Source: CAJQQK01 sp051010015
Lineage (GTDB): Bacteria; Pseudomonadota; Alphaproteobacteria; Rhizobiales; Hyphomicrobiaceae
Length of the DNA stretch: 9,988 bases
Assembly (NCBI GenBank): GCA_051010015.1
Contig: JBPCVZ010000226.1
Coordinates: forward strand, 1 to 9,988
Direction: 5' to 3'
Shown: in pieces, positions 1 through 6,743 of the stretch
How the letters are laid out: each line of letters starts with the position of its first letter
Numbering within the stretch: the stretch's first letter is position 1
The notes under the pieces: model-generated
What the model saw: only the letters and a program-made list of their open reading frames with translations
Databases searched by the model: none
Told to the model about the DNA's origin: nothing
Position numbers and translations under genes: made by a program

Positions 1-292
1 GGGCTGACGGCAGGGATCATCGCCATGATCGAGCTGTCCGGTGGCATTGGGGGTCGAGAGCAGGGAATGCGTTCATGGTGCAATTCTGTCCAGCGCCATG
101 CGGGTCCAAGGCACGCTTTGAAGAACGGTATCGATCCAACACTCCGAGCTGTCGCAGGGCGGCGCGCCGTCGCGTGGTCAATGCTTTGCACAACCTCTGC
201 AGACGAGCTCGATGACGCGAATTGGACTTCAAAAGCCGGAACAACTACGATTTTCGGTGAACAGGAAGCCTGCCTGAGGGATGCCGGAATAA
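1..292. other. Region upstream of hyuA with no convincing gene
   Basis: I find no recognisable gene here. The +1 frame is open from the window edge to a stop at 301-303, but its translation has no family resemblance and it would overlap the start of HyuA by 11 bases, so I do not call it. On the minus strand a possible start codon at 26-24 opens a frame running off the left edge (M-A-M-I-P-A-V-S), with no visible ribosome binding site. This could be the first codons of a divergent gene, but eight codons cannot show it. A weak sigma-70-like pair (TTGGAC at 222-227, TACGAT at 246-251, 18-base spacer) lies about 40 bases before hyuA. Confidence 0.5.
222..251 (+). promoter_or_regulatory. Weak candidate promoter for hyuAB
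   Basis: TTGGAC (222-227) and TACGAT (246-251) are separated by 18 bases and lie 41 bases before the HyuA start codon. The -10 box matches 4 of 6 consensus positions. The -35 box matches only the TTG. The placement is plausible and the sequence match is poor. Confidence 0.2.
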
Positions 293-2377
293 ATGACTCT
301 TGAGACCAGACTGGCCATCGACATCGGTGGAACCTTCACTGACGTGGTTTTGGAAACGCCGGCCAGACGCTTTACAACCAAGGTCCTGACAACACCCGAA
401 GCACCGGAAAACGGCGTCCTCGATGGCATTGCGGTTGTGCTGGCTGAAAGCGCTGTTCGTGGCGATGCGATCGAGCTGATCATCCATGGCACCACGCTCG
501 CGACAAATGCCCTGATCGAGCGCAAGGGTGCCAGGACGGCTCTCCTTGTCACTGAAGGATTCCGCGATTCAATCGAAATCGCCTATGAGCACCGCTTCGA
601 ACAATCCGACGTCTTCATGCAGCGCCCGCCGCCCTTGGTGCCACGAGAGCTGCGCTTCGATGTGCCCGAAAGATTGGCGGCAGACGGGTCGGTCCTCTTG
701 CCCCTCGACGAGCCGGCGCTGCGCCAGCTCATTCCGCAATTGCAGGAGGCGGAGATTGAGGCGATCGCAATTGGGTTTCTCCATAGCTATGCCAATCCCG
801 ACCACGAGATCAGGGCGGGCAGGATCATCCAGGAAGCGATGCCGAACGCGACCGTAACGCTCTCTTCCGACGTGTGCCCTGAAATCCGCGAGTACGATCG
901 CCTTTCTACGGCCTGCGCGAATGCTTACGTGCAACCATTGATGGCCGGCTATCTCCAGCGGCTTAAAGACGGTCTCGTAAAGCAAGGGATGGCATGTCCG
1001 CTGTTGCTGATGATGTCGAGCGGTGGCGTGACGGCATTGGAAACTGCTATCACCTATCCGATCCGCTTGGTCGAGTCCGGCCCCGCGGGCGGTGCCATTC
1101 TCTCCCGCAACGTCGCTGCCGAGTGCGGTCTTTCGGATGTCCTATCTTTCGACATGGGGGGCACGACGGCAAAAATCTGTCTTATCGATAATTTCCAGCC
1201 GCAACTCTCGCGCAGCTTCGAAGTGGCGCGCATGTATCGGTTTTTGAAAGGTAGCGGCCTCCCGATCCGCGTACCGGTCATCGATATGGTCGAAATCGGC
1301 GCCGGTGGCGGATCGATCGCGCGCATCGACGCGTTGCGCCAGATCAGTGTCGGCCCCGACAGCGCCGGCGCAGAGCCCGGTCCCGCTTGCTATGATCAAG
1401 GCGGCACCGAGCCAACCGTGACCGATGCCGACTTGGCGCTTGGCCGAATCGATGTGGACCTGTTCGCCGGCGGCAAGTTCCACCTCAATCAGACAAACGC
1501 CATGCAAGCGCTGGATCGCGTGATCGGCGGCCCGCTCGGTCTGACCGCTGTCGGCGCGGCTGCGGGTATCAGCGAAATCGTTGATGAGAACATGGCTAAT
1601 GCGGCCCGCGTGCATGCGATTGAATGCGGCAAGGATGTCAGCACGCGTACATTGATTGCCTTCGGTGGGGCAGCACCGCTTCACGCATCGAGACTTGCGG
1701 AAAAGCTCGGTGTCGACCGGATCGTGATTCCAACAGGTGCCGGTGTTGGCTCGGCGATCGGCTTTCTGCGTGCGCCAATCGCCTATGAAGTCGTACGCAC
1801 GCGCTTCATGCCCCTCAGCCAATTCGACAGCGATGCGGTCAATGCCCTGTTTCGCGATATGCGGGCGGAAGCAATCGAGGTCGTGCGACTTGGCGCGCCG
1901 GCAGGCGAATTGCGCGAAGTGCGAACGGCCTACATGCGATACCGCGGACAAGGTCATGAAATCGCCGTCGAGCTGCCGCTCCGCGACATGGCGAAATCAG
2001 ATTTCGCGACGTTGGAAAAGCAGTTCGCAGATGCCTACAGCGAACATTACGGACGCACTATTCCCAACCTCGATGTCGAGGTCATGAGCTGGAGCCTGGC
2101 CCTTTCGACTATCGAGGCATTACCAAAGCCACCTCTTGAGGAGAAGCAGGGATCGCTGCACGCCAGACCTGTTGCCGACCGATTGGTCTTTGATTCTGAG
2201 ACCGGCGAGGAGCGGCGCGTTTGCGTTTATCTGAGGTCGGATCTCGAACCGGGCAGTGCGGTGCCAGGCCCGGCGATCATTGCGGAAGACCAGACATCGA
2301 CGCTTGTTGGCAAGCGCTTCGACGCGCATGTCGACGGTCACGGCTATATTGTACTCACGAGGAAGCAGTCGGCATGA
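293..2377 (+). CDS. hyuA: Hydantoinase/oxoprolinase family protein, subunit A (HyuA)
   Basis: This 694-residue protein is the ATP-binding subunit of a two-component hydantoinase/5-oxoprolinase-type enzyme. Family members use ATP to hydrolyse cyclic amides such as N-methylhydantoin or 5-oxoproline; a related branch carboxylates acetone. The N-terminus holds the phosphate-binding motif DIGGTFTD (residues 10-17), placed normally for the family, which supports the ATG at 293. Further family motifs are TNALIERKGARTALLVT, SGPAGGAI (262-269), a second phosphate loop FDMGGTTAK (286-294), EIGAGGGSIA (334-343) and GPDSAGAEPGPACYDQGG. The length is typical. The Shine-Dalgarno is weak (GAGGG at 276-280, 12 bases upstream). 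Its stop codon overlaps the HyuB start as ATGA, so the two are one operon and probably made in equal amounts. The substrate is not evident. The family is certain; a strict N-methylhydantoinase or oxoprolinase name is not. Confidence 0.95.
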   Translation: MTLETRLAIDIGGTFTDVVLETPARRFTTKVLTTPEAPENGVLDGIAVVLAESAVRGDAIELIIHGTTLATNALIERKGARTALLVTEGFRDSIEIAYEHRFEQSDVFMQRPPPLVPRELRFDVPERLAADGSVLLPLDEPALRQLIPQLQEAEIEAIAIGFLHSYANPDHEIRAGRIIQEAMPNATVTLSSDVCPEIREYDRLSTACANAYVQPLMAGYLQRLKDGLVKQGMACPLLLMMSSGGVTALETAITYPIRLVESGPAGGAILSRNVAAECGLSDVLSFDMGGTTAKICLIDNFQPQLSRSFEVARMYRFLKGSGLPIRVPVIDMVEIGAGGGSIARIDALRQISVGPDSAGAEPGPACYDQGGTEPTVTDADLALGRIDVDLFAGGKFHLNQTNAMQALDRVIGGPLGLTAVGAAAGISEIVDENMANAARVHAIECGKDVSTRTLIAFGGAAPLHASRLAEKLGVDRIVIPTGAGVGSAIGFLRAPIAYEVVRTRFMPLSQFDSDAVNALFRDMRAEAIEVVRLGAPAGELREVRTAYMRYRGQGHEIAVELPLRDMAKSDFATLEKQFADAYSEHYGRTIPNLDVEVMSWSLALSTIEALPKPPLEEKQGSLHARPVADRLVFDSETGEERRVCVYLRSDLEPGSAVPGPAIIAEDQTSTLVGKRFDAHVDGHGYIVLTRKQSA
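2359..2365 (+). promoter_or_regulatory. Ribosome binding site of hyuB
   Basis: GAGGAAG lies 8 bases before the ATG at 2374, inside the last codons of hyuA. It decides the hyuB start against a longer in-frame reading from a TTG at 2221, whose extra 51 residues are only an out-of-frame reading of hyuA. Confidence 0.85.
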
Positions 2378-4110
2378 ATGACACGGACAAGCAGCAGGAT
2401 ATGTCGACGCGCATCGCCTACCAGGTGATGTGGAACCGCCTGCTCTCGGTTGTCGAGGAACAGGCACAGACGCTTGTGCGCACCGCATTCAGCACCTCCG
2501 CACGAGAAGCAGGCGACATCTCCGCCGGCGTATTCGACCTTGACGGGCGCATGCTGGCGCAGGCGGTGACAGGTACTCCCGGGCATATCAATTCGATGGC
2601 GCTGTCGGTCGTCCATTTCATCGAGCGCTTTCCCATCGACGTCATGCGCCAAGGCGACGTTTACATCACCAACGACCCCTGGAAAGGCACCGGCCATCTG
2701 CACGACTTCACCGTCGTTTCGCCGACCTTCAAGGACGGCAGGATCGTCGCGCTGTTTGCCTGCACATCACATGTCGTTGATATCGGCGGTGTCGGGCAGT
2801 CGCCGGACGGCCGGCAGGTCTATCACGAAGGGCTTCAGGTGCCGCTCATGCCGCTTGCTCAAGAAGGCAAGATGAACGAGTGGCTGCTCGAAATCGTACG
2901 CACGAACGTCCGCGAACCCGTGCAGGTCGAGGGAGACATTTATGCCCTCGCGGCCTGTAACGAAACCGGCAGTGCGCGCCTCGTTGAAATGATGACGGAG
3001 TATGATCTCGGCTCGCTCGACGGTCTCGCTGACTACATTTGCGACACCAGCCGCGAAGCGATGGCGCGGGCGATCAACGGGCTACCCAAGGGGACCTATC
3101 ATTACAGCATGCGGATTGACGGCTATGATGAGCCGATCGATCTGGTCACGGCGCTGACCATTGGCGACGGCGAAATCCTGGTGGACTACGAGGGTACGTC
3201 ATCGATCTCCGAGTACGGGATCAATTGCCCGATGTGCTACAACGAGGCCTATACGAGCTTCGGCGTCAAATGCATCGTTGCACCGTCCCTTCCGAACAAC
3301 GCCGGCACGATGGATGCGATCCGCGTCACCGCGCCGGAAAACTCGATCGTCAATGCGCCTCATCCCTGCGCCGTGGTGGCACGATCAAATGTCGGGCACA
3401 TGTTGCCCGATGCGGTGTTCGGCTGCCTGCATCAGGCGATCCCGGGCCGGGTGCCGGCCGAAGGAACTTCAGCGCTTTGGAATATCAAGCTCGGCGCCGG
3501 ACACGGCATTACCGGCAAAGTCGGCAATCAAGCGACACCCTTCATGGTCATGAGCTTTCACAGTGGCGGCGCGGGTGCCCGCCCGACGATCGATGGCCTG
3601 TCGGCAACACCGTTCCCGAGCGGCGTTCGCAACGTACCGATCGAGATCACGGAAGCGATTACGCCGCTGGTGATCTGGCGCAAGGAATACCGCCAGGACT
3701 CCGGCGGCGCCGGCACCTATCGTGGCGGCCTCGGCCAGACAATGGAACTGACCAATCGCGAAGGCGCGCCGTTCGGCATCTTCGCCACATTCGAGCGCAC
3801 CAAATTCGCGGCCCGCGGCCGAGAAGGCGCCGAGCCCGGTGCCTTGGGGCGGTTGACGCTGGCATCGGGCCCGACACTGCGCAACAAGGGATTTCAGGTC
3901 ATTCCGGATCAGGACCGACTGATCGTCGAAATGCCGGGTGGCGGCGGCTACGGTAATCCACTGGAGCGCGATGCCGAGGCGGTACGCGACGATGTCCGCA
4001 AAGGCCTCGTCAGCCGACAGGCTGCCGAGCGGGACTATGGCGTTCGTCTTCGCGACGATCTTACGCTGGACCCGGAGGCGACTGCCAAACGCCGCGCGGG
4101 CGGCGACTGA
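2374..4110 (+). CDS. hyuB: Hydantoinase/oxoprolinase family protein, subunit B (HyuB)
   Basis: This 578-residue protein is the partner subunit of HyuA and contributes the hydrolase site of the cyclic-amide-opening complex in the cytoplasm. Visible family motifs are AGDISAGVFDLDGRMLAQ near the N-terminus, NDPWKGTGHLHDF (from residue 100), the glycine-rich GGAGTYRGGLGQ (444-455), and the C-terminal PGGGGYGNPLERD (from 521) followed by VRDDVRKGLVSRQAAERDYGV, the normal end of HyuB. The length matches HyuB and is clearly shorter than the acetone carboxylase alpha subunit. No small gamma-subunit gene follows, which also argues against acetone carboxylase. The start is fixed by the ATGA overlap with hyuA and a good GAGGAAG site. 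Translational coupling is likely. The true substrate could be a hydantoin, an oxoproline-like lactam or another cyclic amide. Confidence 0.95.
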   Translation: MNDTDKQQDMSTRIAYQVMWNRLLSVVEEQAQTLVRTAFSTSAREAGDISAGVFDLDGRMLAQAVTGTPGHINSMALSVVHFIERFPIDVMRQGDVYITNDPWKGTGHLHDFTVVSPTFKDGRIVALFACTSHVVDIGGVGQSPDGRQVYHEGLQVPLMPLAQEGKMNEWLLEIVRTNVREPVQVEGDIYALAACNETGSARLVEMMTEYDLGSLDGLADYICDTSREAMARAINGLPKGTYHYSMRIDGYDEPIDLVTALTIGDGEILVDYEGTSSISEYGINCPMCYNEAYTSFGVKCIVAPSLPNNAGTMDAIRVTAPENSIVNAPHPCAVVARSNVGHMLPDAVFGCLHQAIPGRVPAEGTSALWNIKLGAGHGITGKVGNQATPFMVMSFHSGGAGARPTIDGLSATPFPSGVRNVPIEITEAITPLVIWRKEYRQDSGGAGTYRGGLGQTMELTNREGAPFGIFATFERTKFAARGREGAEPGALGRLTLASGPTLRNKGFQVIPDQDRLIVEMPGGGGYGNPLERDAEAVRDDVRKGLVSRQAAERDYGVRLRDDLTLDPEATAKRRAGGD

Positions 4111-4175
4111 GCAACGTGCAAGGCCAAACGGTTGCCACAGCGGTCGTGGGATCGACGGGCCAACCCGGAAATCCG

Positions 4176-4195
4176 AGGGCGGGCCAAGTCGCCCT
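4176..4195. terminator. Candidate hairpin between convergent hyuB and CMD genes
   Basis: AGGGCG (4176-4181) and CGCCCT (4190-4195) form a perfect 6-bp GC-rich stem around an 8-base loop in the 97-base gap between two convergent stop codons. A bidirectional terminator would be expected here. No proper T-tract follows on either strand; on the minus strand only a short TTT lies about 4 bases beyond. It is a weak terminator candidate. Confidence 0.3.
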
Positions 4196-4207
4196 GCAAC
4201 GCACCGC

Positions 4208-4780
4208 TCATCCGCCCGTCTTGGCCACCCATTTTTTGACGTCGTCCAGGACGGCGCCACCAACGGGTGGGTCTTCCTCGACGCCGAGCGTTTCAGTGAC
4301 GCGTGCGAGCATGATGTAATAGCCAGCCATCAAGATCAGCTCGACGATCTCACGCTCGGAAAGATGCGCGCGCGCCGCCTCAAGTGTGGCTTGCGAGGCG
4401 CGCACGTTGACGACGACCTCGCGGGTGAGTTTGAGGGCCGCCCGCTCAAGCTCGCTGAAGCATGCAGCGCTATCATCGCCGGCTTCGATGGCATCGATCT
4501 GCGCTTGTGTCCCACCCAATTCCAAGGTAACGGGCAGGTGCTGTACGTACTCGTACATGCCGCCTTCAAGCTTCACCGCATGGAGCAGGCACAACTCGCG
4601 CAACAGCGGGTCGAGCGTGGTTTTTCCCAAGATGGCACCACCGAGTTTCATGACCGGTTTGAGGCAGCTATCGGCATGCGCGATCATATCGAAAATGCGG
4701 ATTTTGGCAGGCAGGCGCGCGAGCATGCGACGCGCTTCATCGGATAGTGTTTCAGGTTCTGGATAGGGTATGCGTGCCAT
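4208..4780 (-). CDS. Carboxymuconolactone decarboxylase (CMD/AhpD-fold) family protein
   Basis: This 190-residue all-helical protein belongs to the carboxymuconolactone decarboxylase superfamily. The diagnostic segment is LLRELCLLHAVKLEGGMYEYVQH (residues 59-81), containing the E-Y-x-x-H signature (Glu77, His81) of the non-peroxidase CMD branch. The AhpD CxxC pair is absent: Cys64 stands alone in that segment, so a peroxiredoxin-reductase role is unlikely. The second half (FSELERAALKLTREVVVNVRAS, then LSEREIVELILMAGYYIMLARVTETLGVE) is the usual tail of these proteins. The ATG at 4780 is chosen because GAGGAG stands 6 bases upstream and the translation then begins M-A-R-I-P-Y-P as homologues do; an in-frame upstream start at 4933 adds an unlikely leader. 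The gene is convergent with hyuB and divergent from the CoA-transferase. Such proteins often sit in catabolic clusters of unknown chemistry, and its exact reaction cannot be read here. Confidence 0.88.
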   Translation of the reverse strand: MARIPYPEPETLSDEARRMLARLPAKIRIFDMIAHADSCLKPVMKLGGAILGKTTLDPLLRELCLLHAVKLEGGMYEYVQHLPVTLELGGTQAQIDAIEAGDDSAACFSELERAALKLTREVVVNVRASQATLEAARAHLSEREIVELILMAGYYIMLARVTETLGVEEDPPVGGAVLDDVKKWVAKTGG

Positions 4781-4786
4781 GTTTGG

Positions 4787-4792
4787 CTCCTC
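4787..4792 (-). promoter_or_regulatory. Ribosome binding site of the CMD-family gene
   Basis: GAGGAG on the minus strand lies 6 bases before the ATG at 4780. It decides the start against the longer in-frame reading from 4933. Confidence 0.8.
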
Positions 4793-4857
4793 TTTGGCTT
4801 GGCATGCGCGCTGCATCTCAATTGTCGGAACCGGCCAGTTGGCGCTCCAGCCGACTG

Positions 4858-4871
4858 ACAATGCCCATTGT
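4858..4871. repeat. Inverted repeat, candidate operator half-sites
   Basis: ACAATG and CATTGT are exact reverse complements separated by CC. The dyad lies 78 bases upstream of the CMD start codon and about 290 bases upstream of the CoA-transferase. Its size fits a dimeric regulator. Function is inferred from position only. Confidence 0.35.
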
Positions 4872-5157
4872 TGGTGAACCGTTATCCGGCAAGAAGATTC
4901 ATGCCTTCTTGGCCTGCCCAATTGGGATGTCAATTCACGTATGGTGTTCGGACAGCCCGATGACGCACGGCCATATTCTGCAGCAGGTCTCTAGCGCGGA
5001 TCGATACATCTTCTCATTTGCCGTGCAATCAGGCTCCAGTCGATACGACCACGAGTGAAATCTGCCCCGATATCTCAACTTTGATTGCCTCTCGGGACCG
5101 CCACTCGGCTACATCAACAAGACGACCGGCGACAGGCTCATTCTTTGCGAGGTTTCG

Positions 5158-6378
5158 ATGAACACGAAGGCGGCTGCCTTGAGCGGCGTGCGAGTCCTCG
5201 ATCTGACACAGTTCGAGGCGGGACCGGCATGCACTGAAGTCCTCGCCTGGATGGGGGCGGAAGTCGTGAAGATTGAGAACCCCGCAGGGGGTGACCAACT
5301 GCGCCGACTGGGCTCCGTTGATGGCAAGACGGACTCGCACTTCTTCGTGCTCTTCAATGCCAACAAGAAAAGCATGACCTGCAATCTCAAGTCCGAGCGC
5401 GGGCTTGATCTCGTCAAGGACATGGCACGCACCGCCGACGTGGTCATAGAAAACTTCGGACCAGGTGTGATCGAAGGCCTCGGCCTCGGCTACGAGGCAC
5501 TACGCGCCGTCAATCCAGCGATCATCTACGCCCAGCTCAAGGGTTTTGCGGAAGGAAGTCCGTTCGAGAATTTCCTGGCATTCGATATGATCGGCCAGGC
5601 AACCGGCGGGGTCATGTCGGTCACCGGCGAGGTCGACGGCGAGCCAATCAAACCGGGGCCCAACTTTGCCGACACGGGTACCGGCATGCTCATGGCGATC
5701 TCCATCCTCGGCGCGCTCTATCACAAGCAGGCGACCGGTGAAGGCCAGCATCTCACCGTTGCGATGCAGGATGCCATGTTGCAGTACGCGCGGTTTCCCT
5801 TGTCTGATTTTATGGCCACCGGTGAGGCGCCGACGCGATCAGCAGAGGGGATCATCACCGGCGGCAATGCACCTATGGGCCTCTTTCCCTGTCACCCTGG
5901 CGGTGCCAACGATTTCGTCTACATCTACGTCAACCGCGCCAACAATCGACAATGGCATCGTCTTTTGGAGATTATCGGCCATGCCGATCTGATCGGCGAC
6001 AAGCGCTTCGAAACCGCCGCAAACCGTTTCCGCAACAAGGCCGAGATCGACGACATCATCGTCCCTTGGACCCGTCGGCGTTCCAAATCCGACGCGATGG
6101 AACTTCTCGGCACAGCCGGCGTTCCGGCGGGAGCCGTGTTCGACTACAAGGAGCTCTCCGAAAACCTCGACTTCGAGAAGCGCGGTATTTTCAAGTGGAT
6201 AGATCATCCGACTCTCGGCCGTATCCGGATGCTCGCGTGGCCGGTTCAGATGTCGGGCAACCATGTGGAGCTCGCAGCGGCACCATTGCTTGGTGAGCAT
6301 ACGGAGGCGGTCCTCGAAGATTGGCTTGGGCTGTCGGCGCGTGAGGTCGCGCAGTTGAGGAGCAATGGTGTGGTTTAG
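5158..6378 (+). CDS. CaiB/BaiF (class III) CoA-transferase, formyl-CoA transferase-like
   Basis: This 406-residue enzyme moves coenzyme A between carboxylic acids through enzyme-bound anhydride and thioester intermediates. The N-terminal signature is VLDLTQFEAGPACTEVLA...GAEVVKIE...GD (residues 13-46), with Gln18 at the position of the active-site Gln of formyl-CoA:oxalate transferase. The catalytic aspartate is Asp172 in the A-D-T-G-T-G segment, followed by ILGALYHKQATGEGQHLTVAMQDA. The C-terminus (PLLGEHTEAVLEDWLGLS) is complete. Overall it resembles formyl-CoA transferase closely, but two oxalate-specific features of that enzyme are missing: the GGGGQ loop and the Trp after GDxxR. The acid it activates is therefore probably not oxalate. 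The ATG at 5158 has GAGG 5 bases upstream. The gene stands alone, divergent from the CMD gene and convergent with the glutaredoxin gene 28 bases away. Confidence 0.94.
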   Translation: MNTKAAALSGVRVLDLTQFEAGPACTEVLAWMGAEVVKIENPAGGDQLRRLGSVDGKTDSHFFVLFNANKKSMTCNLKSERGLDLVKDMARTADVVIENFGPGVIEGLGLGYEALRAVNPAIIYAQLKGFAEGSPFENFLAFDMIGQATGGVMSVTGEVDGEPIKPGPNFADTGTGMLMAISILGALYHKQATGEGQHLTVAMQDAMLQYARFPLSDFMATGEAPTRSAEGIITGGNAPMGLFPCHPGGANDFVYIYVNRANNRQWHRLLEIIGHADLIGDKRFETAANRFRNKAEIDDIIVPWTRRRSKSDAMELLGTAGVPAGAVFDYKELSENLDFEKRGIFKWIDHPTLGRIRMLAWPVQMSGNHVELAAAPLLGEHTEAVLEDWLGLSAREVAQLRSNGVV

Positions 6379-6406
6379 CGGTCTCAAGTCGTTGCGCGCC
6401 GCTTTC

Positions 6407-6655
6407 TCAAAGACCAAGCACCTGCCGCACCTTATCCTGGGTCAGCGTGTCGCCGGCGTAGAATTGGCCATCGACTTCGAGGGCCGGGGTCGAGCGAATG
6501 CGGGCTTCATCGAGCCGGTCCTGGGCGTCCTCGTCCATCATCAAGTCACGGACGCGGAAGGCGACGCCGTGAGACGTCAAAAAGCGCTTCAGTTGCTCAC
6601 ACGGCGCACAGAACGGTGCGGTGTAGACCACGATGTCACGTTCGTCCGTTGCCAT
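6407..6655 (-). CDS. Glutaredoxin-like protein with CxxC
   Basis: This 82-residue protein has a glutaredoxin/NrdH-type thioredoxin fold. It shows strand DIVVYTA, the active site F-C-A-P-C (Cys16, Cys19), helix EQLKRFLTSHGV, and the cis-proline segment STPALEVDG (Pro57), then G-D near the end where such proteins contact thiol ligands. The length is normal for a small single-domain glutaredoxin. The ATG at 6655 is preceded by GGAGGAG at 8 bases, better than the in-frame extension upstream, which would run to 7042 through another gene's antisense. It lies 88 bases downstream of the selenoprotein gene on the same strand, with a strong hairpin between them, and is probably cotranscribed. The natural reading is that it supplies electrons to the Sec-x-x-Cys protein; that is inferred from neighbourhood. 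Confidence 0.85.
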   Translation of the reverse strand: MATDERDIVVYTAPFCAPCEQLKRFLTSHGVAFRVRDLMMDEDAQDRLDEARIRSTPALEVDGQFYAGDTLTQDKVRQVLGL

Positions 6656-6663
6656 GCAATGGT

Positions 6664-6670
6664 CTCCTCC
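6664..6670 (-). promoter_or_regulatory. Ribosome binding site of the glutaredoxin gene
   Basis: GGAGGAG on the minus strand lies 8 bases before the ATG at 6655. It is close to ideal and fixes the start of this short gene inside a much longer open frame. Confidence 0.85.
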
Positions 6671-6679
6671 GCTGGTCCG

Positions 6680-6716
6680 CGCCCGCCGCCTGCCGATGTA
6701 GGCATCCGGGCGGGCG
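6680..6716 (-). promoter_or_regulatory. Strong GC-rich hairpin between selenoprotein and glutaredoxin genes
   Basis: CGCCCGCC (6680-6687) pairs perfectly with GGCGGGCG (6709-6716). Inside, TGCC (6691-6694) pairs with GGCA (6701-6704) around a 6-base loop. The structure sits between the selenoprotein stop and the glutaredoxin ribosome site. No T-tract follows, so an intrinsic terminator is unlikely. An mRNA stability or processing element setting the ratio of the two proteins is possible. Confidence 0.45.
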
Positions 6717-6743
6717 ACGTCCCCTGCCCTGCCGGCCGCAGCG

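Larger units (their letters stand above)
4781..5157. promoter_or_regulatory. Divergent intergenic region with inverted repeats (candidate operators)
   Basis: This 377-base gap between divergently transcribed genes holds no gene I can support. It should contain the promoters of the CMD gene (-) and the CoA-transferase gene (+). Two clean dyads are visible: ACAATG-CC-CATTGT at 4858-4871 and the perfect palindrome CCCAATTGGG at 4917-4926. A minus-strand TTGACA box lies at 4933-4928, but 17 bases on there is only AAGAAG, so no full promoter is convincing. The dyads are the size and position of regulator binding sites; no regulator gene is in the window. Confidence 0.4.

Noticed and set aside
25..303. 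Open frame of 92 codons on the plus strand before hyuA
   Set aside because: It has no family resemblance and overlaps the well-supported HyuA start by 11 bases.
1142..1957. 271-codon open frame antisense to hyuA
   Set aside because: It is a high-GC shadow of a strongly conserved gene with no family-like content of its own.
2221..2373. N-terminal extension of HyuB from a TTG start
   Set aside because: The extension is an out-of-frame reading of the hyuA 3' end; a good ribosome site and the family start support the ATG at 2374.
293..4110. Acetone carboxylase annotation for the HyuAB pair
   Set aside because: HyuB is too short for the acetone carboxylase alpha subunit and no small gamma-subunit gene follows.
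3938..4747. 269-codon plus-strand open frame across the hyuB end and the CMD gene
   Set aside because: It is antisense to the CMD-family gene, which has a clear family match and ribosome site.
4781..4933. Longer start for the CMD protein at 4933
   Set aside because: The added leader is unlike the family, and a good ribosome site marks the ATG at 4780.
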